From assembly GCF_905475345.1 (NCBI RefSeq), contig NC_066587.1, positions 9,787,070 to 9,851,069 of the forward strand: a DNA stretch of 64,000 nt, read 5' to 3'. Source of the DNA: Vespula vulgaris. Taxonomy: Eukaryota; Arthropoda; Insecta; Hymenoptera; Vespidae. The position numbers were made by a program, and so were the translations under genes. This document shows positions 50,560 through 62,690 of this stretch, one piece after another. Positions within the stretch are counted from its first letter, which is position 1; each line of letters begins with the position of its first letter. The notes under the pieces are model-generated. The model did no database searches, had not been told where the DNA came from, and saw only the letters and a program-made list of their open reading frames with translations.

Positions 50560-53500
50560 TATACTTATTTATAATAGCACTAATATTGCTTTTATTGTAT
50601 ATTCTGTGGGAAGTTGCAAAAAAGCATTAAATATGATCTCATTTGCCTATAAAAAAAATTTTACCAGATCTGTCCGAAACAAATTGTGCGGTGATGTCTA
50701 TCATTCAATTTTAGGAATACAATTTCATATCATGAAGGAGCTAGTAGGGTATTTGTGCAGAATTTATATCCTATGAAAAACCGTTTATAAAGCACAAAAA
50801 AAATTAGTATACGTTTTCCAACAACTAGATAAAAATGTGATAATTTACACAAATAGAGTAAAGGAAATGGGAAAAGAATTTTAGATGCTGAAATTATACA
50901 ATCTCACAAATTTGTTTAAAATTTAGAGAATAACTGAGAAGAATCTGTGATGTTTGTTTATATTGACGAGTTTACTTGCTTAGAAGTTTTGTGTGTAAAA
51001 GTATTAATCTCATCATTATGCAAGGGGAGATAATTCCATTGTCCATGTATTATATATCAATGTATTTCAAAATCCGAGCGAGATAAATAACTTACCTTAA
51101 CTGATATATTACAAATAATACGAAGTGTATGCGCTAGTGATAAAGATTACTCAAAAAAGATATTTCTTTAAAGTTAATATGTGACCAAATATCTTTGACC
51201 TTTTCGAAGGTAACTTTTATAAAGGATAATCTTTATTTAAAGTTATTGAAATATGATTTAGGTATAGAGACTGGAATGGATTAATGTATTTGTAGAGGAT
51301 ATATACATATCACTTGAAATAGAATTTCTGTCAATTATAGTTTGGTGAAGTGTATAGGTTCGATCAAGAGTTGTATATTGATTTTCAATGATGAGTTGAG
51401 ATAGGCTTCTTAAGATGTACTGCATATTGGAAAATAGGCAGCATAAGCTGATTCAAATATTGTTGACAACTTCTGACGGCGAACTTGGATATAGATTTTG
51501 AGATATTCTGTGTGTTTTAAAAAATATTATAAGGCTGTTTTAAAAGTAATTTAAGGAAATCTATCAGTGAATAGAAGCAACCCTTCCTAGATGTTCCAAA
51601 GTTGAAATAAGCATTTCAAAAGTTTTTTATCTTTATGAGAATCTTTTCTTTGAGCATTATGCATAGAGTAATCTTAATTTTTATGAAAGATTTTTAATCT
51701 AGTCACGTTTTATAAGAAGTTACGTAATATAAAGAAAATTTAATTATATAGGATTTTCAAAGTTACTTAAACGAGAAAAAGGTATCAGGCTTGTATGAAA
51801 TATTAACTCTCTCTATGCTGGAACTCACTTACATTTATTTAATATCATTAATTTCGGTATTCGGATTATAATGTTATTAGAAATGATTATAGAAACTTTC
51901 TGTGACTTAGGTTTTAAAATTACTACTTATATAATGGGAACATTGATTCGTACAAAATTGGAACAAGACAGGCGCTAAATTAAAGAGAATCTTTAGGTTC
52001 TCTTTAAGGTTTTGAGAAGATTACAAAAACATGTGCAAGGACATGATGGACACGAAGAGATGAATAATTAAAAATATAATATCTCTTTGTTTAGCAGATA
52101 TGAGAAGACAACTTTTATAATAAATTAATTAAAATACTAATAAAATTATTTAATAAATTATTATTAAATAAAATTTATATTAATAATTATAATTATAAAA
52201 TTAATTAAAAATATAAGGACTCTTTATATAGCAGGCACGAGGAAAAATTTATTCAGTTTTAGAGTTCTATTGTAATTGGTTTCAACACGGACATTCAACA
52301 CTTGTTAATTAACTTGAAGAACCTGACAGCGAGAAAGTTACTTTTTTCAGTTTTTTCGTTGGCAATTTAGTTTTTTTCTTAGTTTGATCTTCTTTTCTAT
52401 TGGTGGATAATGTTTTCTTTTTCTTGTGCTGAATCTATTGAAGTTTAGCGTTTGGAGATGATCTAAGTTTATAATTTTTGATTCAATCGTAGTATAATGA
52501 AAACAGTGTCAACATGTTCCCAATTTCTTTTCCTAGGCTTTCTGTTTCTATTTGTATAGATTTGTCAACTTTAATGGTACAATAGTACTTTTGATGTTTA
52601 ACTTCTCCATCCCGAGTCCGTTAAACATGGTTCGTCGAGTTTGCCACATTAATCTCTTGTAGTTTGGTAATTCCTTTGTATCCCTTTAACAAGTATCATT
52701 AAGTTCATATATATCTAACGTTATTTTAACTTTCTTGCGATTTATATAACACCATTATTGTCGAAATAGAATTTCAATTATATTGTGCTTACTTTTTGAA
52801 TACTTGTAATCATTGTTAGTCGCCAGTATAATTGCTTAAATTCTATTTGAACTTTTACACTTTTCAAATTGTATTCATTAGTACTTTAATATTATATAAC
52901 CAATAGTATTTAAAATTCTAAACGATTTTATGTTATCTGCATTATGTTTTATATTTTAAATTAAACCTTTAGTGTCAACAAGCCATCTTCTTCACTTATC
53001 CCGTATATTCATTAATGAGAACCTTACGAAATTTTTCCGAAGCACATTTCCGCATATATCTCCATAAGATTACACAATCTATAGCGTCTAAAGAAGCATC
53101 TTGCTGATAAGAACCTGAGAAGTCTATCATAGAAATTGTGAGTAGTAGTACAAACTATATGTAATTTTTATCTTTTTAGTGAGGTAACCCATTTATAATT
53201 TCTCTCCGTGTATTCATTTTTGTTAGATTCAATTAATCATGTATTTCTATTTAATTGTTTTCTTACATCCTAAATAATCTCGTTAAACCTTAATATGAAC
53301 TTCTTGTTCTTCAATTTTAGTTTCATTTTGTTCTATTATGGTTATTTATTCTCATATCATTCTTATTTTTAAATTAGTCTATGAATCGATTTCCGTCTTT
53401 CTTGACATTCGAATTTATTATTCGTATTTTCATACTTACTTTAGGTAATAGTCATCAATAAATCAATGAATGATGGAGTCTGTCGGTACTAACTTAGGAC

Positions 53501-54723
53501 ATTGTTGATACCATTGGTATACTACTCCACCGTCGATAATCTTTTTGTATTCCCATTGATGCAACCTCATTTCCATGTTAAGTTTTATGATCGACCAAAA
53601 AGAGGCATCGTGAACAAATTATAGTAAGTTTACTTGAAATAATTGCTAAGTAGATGTAGCCCTACTTGCTTGTTTTTTTTTGTGTACATGATGTGAGCTG
53701 TGACATTACAGATATCCTCAGGACAATGAGTGTTGTCTTTCAATCAATGTAGCAAATTGCGAGACTTCGATAAGATATATATCTTTATTAAATCTTGGCA
53801 ATAAATTATACGTAGAAAAAACTCTAGTTATGAATTCAGTAGGAAAAGCATATTTTTGATTCATAATACAAACGAGCATGAAATAAAGATTTCTACTCCG
53901 ATGATTAAATATCAAAAATTCAATACAGCTGACACTGCCTTTGTTCAACCTAGGGTTAAAGGAAAATGCGATCGAATTGGAACATCCTTGATTCAAACGA
54001 ATTCGAATTGGAAGAGAATTAAATCTGCAATAGTCATCGCCTCAATTCCACGTCTTCCTTTTCATAATTAAAAAACGGCTGATTCGATATTCCTTACAAT
54101 ATGTATACAGAAACGAAATTAATAAACAAATAAGTGATCTATTGGATAATGACATCATTCGACCATCGATATCACTTTATTGGCCTCTTTGAATCATTCC
54201 AGAGACGATGAAAAGCGACAACACAATGAATAGAAAAGCAGACACAAATGATAGTAAGAGATGGCATTTCGTTATAAAGTATAAACGAATAAAATATAAA
54301 CGAAAAAATATTAGACTAACTACGAAGTGCTGAGTACTTTAGTATATTCGACTATAAATCGGGATGTAATTTTCTAAAGAAAGAAGTTCTTTTATTTAAG
54401 TCATATTATTAGCGCATCCAACCTTGGTAAGATGAATGATAAAATAATTTCCAAAGCTACATTTGGTCAAGAACATGAAACAATTTTTAGGTCTTATTAG
54501 GTGCTATAAATGGTTTATAGTTAACTTTTCAGTCAATACATCTCTTACAAGTTTTTTGAAAAAAGATGTGCCCTTTAAACGAGAAAAGACGCAAGAAAAA
54601 GTATTTACTTATTTAGTTAATCTATTGCGTAAAGAATTGCTTTTACTGTATCCAGTTTTCAGACAATTTGTCATGACTATGGACACTTCTAACTATGCTA
54701 TCCTGAGCGAAATTGAAATTTAG
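50560..54723 (+). mobile_element. Ty3/gypsy retrotransposon relic (plus strand, first)
   Basis: A capsid-like gag fragment lies at about 50600-50950, with a leucine/tyrosine-rich helix and a glutamine-rich segment typical of gypsy gag, broken by stops. At about 53720-54190 there is a linker and the start of reverse transcriptase (LDNDIIRPS-type block). At 54463-54723 the end of the reverse transcriptase and start of RNase H are recognisable (QFLGL block, KKDVPF block, then a TMDTSNYAI block). The reverse transcriptase catalytic core between them is deleted or scrambled. The stretch 51,000-53,700 has no clear domain; a minus-strand open segment at about 53015-53140 looks coding but is not assignable. 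Confidence 0.68.
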
Positions 54724-57700
54724 ATTTTTTTTATCTATCGCGTATACAGTATGCTTGTTGAATGAGGTAGGATAGAACTATCGAAAAAGAATTTTTCATG
54801 ATTATTTATGCCACAATTTCCATTTTTATTTATATGGCAATTATTTTAATTTAGTTATTAATCATAAAAAGTGAATATTTACTTTTCGAACTTTTTCGAA
54901 TTTTTATAAGTTTTAATTTCTTCGAAAAAATTAAAAATTAAAAATAAGTTTTAAATTCATCGAAAAATGTCAAAAAATAGTGCTTTTGAGAATACTTCAC
55001 GCATTAAGATAAAGCTTTTTCAATATTTTGAAAAAAAGGAGTTCTTGTTTAAATCTTTATTTTTAAAATGAGATTTTGTTCATCAAAATCAGTCAAAAAT
55101 TATGTTCAATCATTATTGGTGTAAATGTTGTTTTTGATATTTTTTGCAAAGGAAAAATTTCGTACAGTGATGTCCTTTGACATATGCAGCAAAAGAATAG
55201 AAACTCTTATTATTGATTTTCATGTACAATCTTTAATGGTATATGTTTTGTCTCCATAAAGTAGATGAGTACCTGTTTGTTCGTGTGCGTAAATTGATGA
55301 TTTTTTGATCCATTGTAAATGCAAGGAAATCCGTTTCATAATGATTACACGAAGAAGTTATGGTAACTCACTCAAGCAATTTAATGAACTTTGGACAAAT
55401 GATTCTATGGCAAAAATAAGAAAATACGTCTTTAGCCGTTCGTATTAATCAGTCTAACTTTTTAAGTATTGTTAAATTTTAGGAAGATTTGCAGTGCTTT
55501 TTAAATTTTATATACTAGAGACGTAAAAATCTTATAAACTATGTGCAACATATTGGCAAGCATCTATATCCGTAATTAGGAATTAAATATGTAAAATAGA
55601 AATCATAGATTTAAGGTTGAATGACTTCATCAGGTTTTTGTTATTGTATAGATGTAAAGGAATATAATTAATTAATTTATTCTTTATTTTCCTATTTGAT
55701 AGTTTAGTTAGGTTTTATTATTCAATTACTTATATTTATTTCTTCCACTTGATGGTTGACATGCATTTTGCCGTGATCTGTGCTAGATAGGACATAGTAG
55801 CAGTATAATTTTGTTTGATGACAAATGCATATAAAGTATATATATATATATATATAATAGATACTTTTATATTATATATGTGGTATCGAGAATTTTAGTC
55901 AATGTGAATGTAAGCAAGTCAGTATACATAAGTGTATCATCCCTTATATCGCTTTACTTAGAAATTTGCTGAGACATTATTTCAATGTGAATGAATGTGT
56001 GTGCACATATGTGTGCGTACGAGAGTGAGACTGGTTCTTGAAGAAAAGGACAAGAGGTAATGTGAACAAGATGATCGAAAAGAACAGTTCCAAAAAATAT
56101 ACGAAGCGATTAAAACGCGATTTAAAATGCTCTTCATTTTTTGTATAGTTTTTGTTAATTTTTGTAAATAAAACTTATTTTATTAAAATCATCGATATTA
56201 CATACTTATATTATTTTTATAGAAATCAAAATATGAATTGGTTTTTATACTATCTACGAAGTTTCTCTCTTAGCACTATTTTTTATGATTTTGTCTGTAG
56301 CAGTAATTCACTTTATATTATTACTATTACTACTATTATTACTATAATAATGATATATCTAATAATATAACAATAAGAATAATAATAAAAAGCAGAAATA
56401 GAAAAATATATATATCATGTACATTCTAAATTATTATATATATAATGATGGTAATTTATAACAAAAGAAGAAAAAATGTACCATCTCACGTGATGATTTT
56501 TCGCGTGAACTTTCAACAAATCATGTCTCTGATAATTTCAACCCATGACCACCACAGATAGGTATATCTAATATTAACGAGATAAATATGAAATGCTTCT
56601 TTTGTTTTCGTCTATTATCATTTCTCCTTGTCTCTCTATTTATTTATAATCATATTATGATCATATAACTAGTCTATTTTTATATCGTTTTTTACTTATA
56701 ATCCATTGAAGCATTAGTAAGCTTATTGATTCTGTCTTGCGAGTCATTTAAGCAAAAATGTCTCTAAAGAAAGGAAACCATACAAGAAGTAAGAAGAATA
56801 AAGATAATTCACAGACGTTTGAAAATTATCAGAGGTGGAAGAGAAAAGAAATTTCAATATATTAACCAAAAAAAAATGCAAAGTGTGCCGAGTACATAGG
56901 TACAAAATATAATAATACACTGTATTCATAATACTTCATATTTTATTAACAGTATTCTTTTAATAGCGATGTGTTTTTTTTTTGAACGGTCGCAGATATA
57001 TATTCAGTTTTAGTATCCAGCAAGTTTTGTTAGCATCATAAAATTAAAATGTAACATATAAAGTTTGATAAGTAAAATTAAGACTGATTAAACATCAATA
57101 GCAATTAGCAAAATATTAATAATAGCAATAGTAGTATAGTAATAATTGAAGTTTAGAGTGAACTAGTTCTACAGGGACATAAAAACGGGCGTTGGGAATT
57201 CTACCTTATAGATAGTATGGAAATGAACTCATGCTTTAATTTATATTAAAATAATATAATATGTAAGTATTTGCTAATTATTTTTGACAAAACTTTCGAC
57301 AAAATCAAATTTTTTGTCGTAAAATTTATATACTAGTTATTATGTGTCAATTATCTTTATTATTTTCTATGCATTTATTGTGAAACAAATGCATACCGAT
57401 GTCTGTTAAGCTGTGGATTTAACGAATATAACGAATATACGAGTCATGAAACTAACGCCGGCCAAACCAACCAAAGATTCGATCATATATACTCACGATA
57501 AAGAATGTACTTTCATACTAATATGAACGAATGAATGGATTCATTCTTTGATTTGCATAGTGTACTTTAAGTTTCTTTTTATCGCCTGGAAGAAAAATTC
57601 AAGGGGAGGATGAGAGGACCGACAAGAAGTCTAGAATTCGTTTACATTAATTCTAAATTTATCTGTATAGAAAAAGATCTGATAATTCAATTAATTATCT

Positions 57701-58122
57701 TATACAGAAGTATTATAATGTAAAAATATACTCTCGACAACTTGTTAACAGTAGAGACTCAAAAGCCACCTGAAGACGAAGATAAACCCAGTAAATTTAT
57801 AAATAGTAACATACAAATTTATACTGAAATAAGTAAAATATTAGACGATGAATATGAAAATGTATGTAAATGTACACGTATTTTTTATGAGTGGAAAAAT
57901 GTCACAGCCTCTAACGCGTAAGCAAAACAAGTAACGCTATTATTAATATTTTCTCGTGTCCACTATATATATAGTTACACTATTTTTTTTATATATTTAT
58001 ACAATAATCGATATATCTTTTTATTTTATCATCTTAAATTGGAACTTCTTGTATTGGAGGTGATTTTATTTAATCACATTTTGCTTCTATAATAAAGTTT
58101 CCTTCTTTCTTTTCTTCTTTTG

Positions 58123-58123
<1 letters not shown>

Positions 58124-58173
<50 letters not shown>
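58124..58173. repeat. (AT)n microsatellite
   Basis: This is an AT dinucleotide run of about 25 units, followed 38 bp later by a (TG)n run at 58211-58234. Confidence 0.95.
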
Positions 58174-58175
<2 letters not shown>

Positions 58176-58210
58176 TACATATAAGTGTATATAATATTAT
58201 GCGAAAGCGT

Positions 58211-58234
58211 TTGTGTGTGTGTGTGTGTGTGTGT
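58211..58234. repeat. (TG)n microsatellite
   Basis: About 12 TG units, uninterrupted. Confidence 0.93.
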
Positions 58235-58849
58235 AACGAGGAGTTGATAATATCGATAATAATTCTAATTTACGAATGCGTCAGAGAACGTAATACTTTC
58301 CCCTAATGAGAAAATGTGTTTTCTTTTATGAGAAACTTGTTATTTAAAAATGTATTTATCGTCCAACATTTTATTTAACTGGTTATAAGACTTTATACCA
58401 TTATTCGCGTGTTCACTAAATTCACTTTCATTTTCAGGAGTGTTTAGTGTCTATTATCGTTCCTGATTCCTTCAGCGTTGAATTTTTCGCAAGATAAAAC
58501 TAACTTATTAAAGATGGACTTTAAATTTAATAATAATTAGTTTATTTAATTGAAAAGAAACTTAATACATAAGTCATTGACATTTATGAAAAGAGGGTTT
58601 TTAAAGATATTTCAGTATATATATTAACAAAAGTTTTGTTAAGGAATGGTGGTGGGACAAGGGTAACTCAAAGATCATGGATTTTTCAAAAACTGTTTTT
58701 TACGCAGTTTAGTAGATACAATGAAACGATGTAACTTTTGTGAAACTTCTTTTTAGATATATTTCATTGTTCTTGAGATATTTCATGAAAAAGAAAATTT
58801 TGAATTTTTTTTCAGGGGTGAACTGTGTAAAAAAATATTATAATTGTTG

Positions 58850-60720
58850 TAATGAAATTATGCGAAATCAAAAAGATAATTGAAGTTAGAAAAGAAAATA
58901 AAAATGAAGACTTGGATTACTTATTAATAAAAAGAAATCGTAAGGAATTAGAATATATTCAGGATTGTGTCTTAATGATAAAAACCTTTAGTACTAGTAT
59001 TAGTAGAGCACCTAAATAAAGAAGAAGAAATAAATATTAAGAAAATATTCGATAGTGCAGATAGATATCATTTAGATCAGAAGAAACGTTGTTTCACAGA
59101 TGCATTATAGCATAGAATAAACACTATCGATGATAAATCTCGTCAATACTGTTTTTCTTTTGTTCATAAATACAAAATTAATGGACAAATTCTGGAGCTA
59201 TGAGATACAAATATAATTCACGAATCTGAATTATCGTATAATTCTCTTTTTTGGATAGTTCATAGAATACTAAACTCACAAGGTAATAAACATTTAAGAA
59301 TGATACTTGATATTCGCGCGCTAAACAGAAAACGATAGGTGATGATCATTTTTTGTCCAACATTATTATTCTTTGTCAAACATCATCAAGATTCTCGATC
59401 AACTTGAGGGAGCAAAATAATTTTCGATATTCAATCTTTTTCTCATCAAATTTAAATGCATCTCAAACATTATCATAGACTGTATTTTCAACATTATATG
59501 GTCATTCCGAATTCAATTGAATACCCTTTAGCCTAAAAAACACTTCGGCAACGTTTTAAAGACTAATAAGAGTATTGACGAGAATGCTAGGTAACAAAAT
59601 CTTTGTTTACCTGAACGTTATCGTCATTACATCTGATCAACATGAGACAAAATATCGGAAATTAATAGGAAGATTACGGAAAGCCAATCTTAAACTACAA
59701 AACTACAACCGGACTAATGTAAGCTTTGAAAAGAGAATGTGTGCTATCATGTACACATAATAAGAGAACAAGCGGTTCGCTCAAATCCCGAGAAAGTAAC
59801 TGTTGTAAAAGCATTTAAAACCTCCAGGATATCAAAATATATAAAACAATTTTTCGGATTAGCTGGATATTACCGCAAATGTATACAAGATTTTAAAAAA
59901 ATGGCGATATCTTTTACCAATTTATTAAAAATGGACATCGTATTTAAATGGATCGTAAGAGTGCAAAGTTAAATGAGCAAATTGCTTTCAATATCTTGAA
60001 TTGTATAATAAACTAATCCCATTATAGTTTTTTAATAGGTGTGATTATAAGTTAAGGACAGACAGAAAAAGGTCTGTCGATCGCGTATGTATTTCTAACC
60101 TTAAACGAAGCTGATCGGAACTTAAATCAAGAAAGAATCATTAGTAATTAATAAATTTTAAAAAGAATCATTAGTAATAATAAAATAAAACGCGGTATAA
60201 CATTTCAGACTTTATCTATATGTTAGAAAATTTACATTAATCACTATTGTCCTTTGTTATGAATGTACAGAGTTAAAATCCAACATTGCTGAGAAAACTA
60301 ACATTGACACCAATGCTCTTTCGAAATATCCCATAATAATATCGGAAAGTCACATTTACCCAATAAGGTCGAGAATACGTATACAAAAAGGAAACTAAGA
60401 AGAGCATGTTGCATCATATTCAGACAATACGTTATATAACAATATTGTTATATGTAAAATCTTATTACATAATTAGAACTCGCACATACTAAGAAAGTGA
60501 CATTCTAATGCACTAATCATTTCCAGCTCTATCGTAAAGAGAATGAAGCTAATTACATTTAGTTAGTTTGTGCTTTATTTAGGAAAATCACATGATAGCA
60601 CATATTCCATATCACTTGTACTGCCAGAAATTGAAACAAGTATTAATGAAGCTGTAAATATTTCGCAAGAAGTAATCAGACAAGTTGATCTTGACTGCAA
60701 CATCAGTATACGTCAAGTGT
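58850..60720 (+). mobile_element. Ty3/gypsy retrotransposon relic (plus strand, second)
   Basis: Pieces of one pol gene follow in order. The beginning of reverse transcriptase lies at about 59090-59400 and the palm region at 59500-59700, where the catalytic aspartates of the YxDD box are not preserved (the frame reads VYLNVIVIT). A QFFGLAGYYRK block is at about 59845-59885, an RNase H segment at 60030-60120 and the RNase H end (NALSKYP-like) at about 60310-60340. Weak integrase-region similarity may follow to 60720. Frames change many times and no LTRs were found. It covers the same domains as the 54-kb relic, so it is a separate copy. Confidence 0.7.
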
Positions 60721-61179
60721 TGATGGAAACATAATGAATTCCGCCGAAATTTTTACAATTGGTAGATCTAATATTCAATCATGACAAAAAATGGAACATT
60801 GATCCTAACAACAATAGCAATACCGATAATAGCGATAATGACAACGATAGCAATATTGAAATATTGGTAGTTTCGTGATATCATCTGATTATTACGTAAA
60901 TAAGGCCATAATCCAAATAGTTCAGGCTATTCAGGCTATTTTCTTGATGCATGTATGATTTCAGCGACAGATATGGACAAAATATAAATTACAAGTGCAA
61001 GCAAGAAGCATTGTCCTCAACATATTTCTATCGTATTGGTGTATAATCTTGTATTAGTTTTACATCTCTTTAGCGACATAACAATGGACTCGTCTTTTAC
61101 ATTTATGTTTTTTCATGGTGATGGAGTGATAGATATGACGTCGGTACACATTTCTTTCACAAAAAATTTGATAAAATAC
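60721..61179. other. Spacer before satellite DNA
   Basis: AT-rich sequence with a small ACAATAGCAAT-type triplet repeat near 60,810-60,865. Nothing else is recognisable. Confidence 0.5.
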
Positions 61180-61480
61180 AATGTATCATTGTGCAGTGCA
61201 GTGCAATACAGTGCCATAAAATACAGTGCAATGCAATACCATACAATATCATACAATACTTCGTAATACCATACAATACCATATAATATTGTACAATACC
61301 ATACAATACTGTAAAAGACCATATAATACCATACAATAACATATAACAACGTATCATACAATACAAAAACTTAAATTAATGCAATACCATATGATATCAT
61401 ACATAACTATATAATATACAGTACAATATAAAATCATACAATACCATATAATACAATGCAATACAGTGCAATATTTTTAA
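61180..61480. repeat. Pentamer-based satellite (AATAC/CATAC)
   Basis: The sequence steps in units of five, AATAC alternating with CATAC and their one-base variants, giving a 10-bp higher-order unit. Tyrosine/isoleucine/valine/tryptophan-rich minus-strand ORFs across it are artefacts of the repeat. Confidence 0.88.
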
Positions 61481-61489
61481 ATCCTAGTG

Positions 61490-62690
61490 AATTCGAGGGA
61501 TAATAATTATTTAATTAGGTAAGTATTTTCATTTAAATTCGGTAAATTTCAAATAAATTCATGTAAATTTGGGAAGATTAAAGCATTTTATGAATATTTA
61601 TGTGTAAATTCTCTTAAATTCAAGTAGATACGGATTAATCTGTGCACTATTTAAGCAGACAAATTCGATTGAATTCCATCGAATACGGGCTTATTCGAGA
61701 ATTTTGCGTAAATTCGGGTAAATTCGAATGAATCTGGGCGAAATTAAGCAATTTCGATTAAAGTCGGTTAAATTCGGTTGAATCCATGTTAATTTCAGCA
61801 TTTTAGAATAAATTTTGGTAATTTTTAAAATATATGGGAAAAGTCGATAAAATTCGGTTGTAGCTAGACGTATTTATAAATGTCGTATAAATTCAAGCAT
61901 ATTCGAGTAAATTCGATTAAATTTGAGTAATTTTGACCAAATTCTGCTAATTTCGATTGAAATCAGGCGAATCCAGGAGAAGTTCAACAATTTCGATTAA
62001 ATTTGATTCAATTCTGGCTGAATTTGTAAACATATAACAATTTTTAATTATAAATTTGGCTGAATTCGGGCAAATGTAAACATTTTCGGGAAAATTCTTG
62101 CAAATTTAAGCTATTTCGGACAAATTTCGGTAAATTCGGTTAAATTCGGTTTAATTCGGAAGTTCACACTTTATGAGATTTAACCGAATTTAATCTAATT
62201 TAATTAAATTCATATGGATTTACCCGAATTTAACGGAATTTACAGGAATTTGCCAAAAATTACTAAAATATTCTCGAATTTTTAATTTACATGAGTTTAA
62301 CTGAAATTAATGGAATCTGTCTAATACTGCTTAAATTAGTTTACATTAATCCATGTATTTAACAGAATTTACACATAAATGACCATAAAATGCTTTATTT
62401 TTCTGGATACACATAAATCTATCCGTATTTAAATGAATATACCCGCATTTGACCGAAATTGTTTAAATTAGGTTGGATACACCGGAAAATGCTTCAAACC
62501 AACTGGATACAACCGAATTTATCCGAATATACCCGAATTTGTCTGAAATTAATAACTAAATCCGGACAGAAACTAATTTAACCCATTTTACTCGAAGTTG
62601 TACGGAATTAATAAATAATCTTATTATACAGCAGAATTTAGCCGAATTTTCCCCAACTTGTTCGAAATTGTTCAACTTCAATATGAGACA
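61490..62690. repeat. Degenerate AATTCG-core satellite with a polarity switch
   Basis: From 61,490 to about 62,165 the plus strand repeats GGTAAATTCGG-like motifs every 10-20 bp. From about 62,178 the same motif appears as its reverse complement, CCGAATTTACC. The two halves thus have opposite orientation around a centre near 62,165. Units are strongly diverged and spacing is irregular. Confidence 0.75.

Larger units (their letters stand above)
54724..58849. other. Gene-poor region between gypsy relics
   Basis: No supported gene. It contains a short (TA)n run (55837-55857), an (AT)n run (58124-58173), a (TG)n run (58211-58234) and three exon-like open segments of unknown origin at about 56040-56140, 57157-57249 and 57724-57921, treated as findings. 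Confidence 0.5.

Noticed and set aside
53718..53996. 92-codon minus-strand ORF
   Set aside because: It is the reverse of a plus-strand gypsy pol segment.
61113..61366. Minus-strand tyrosine/isoleucine/valine/tryptophan-rich ORFs
   Set aside because: They are translations of the AATAC/CATAC satellite.
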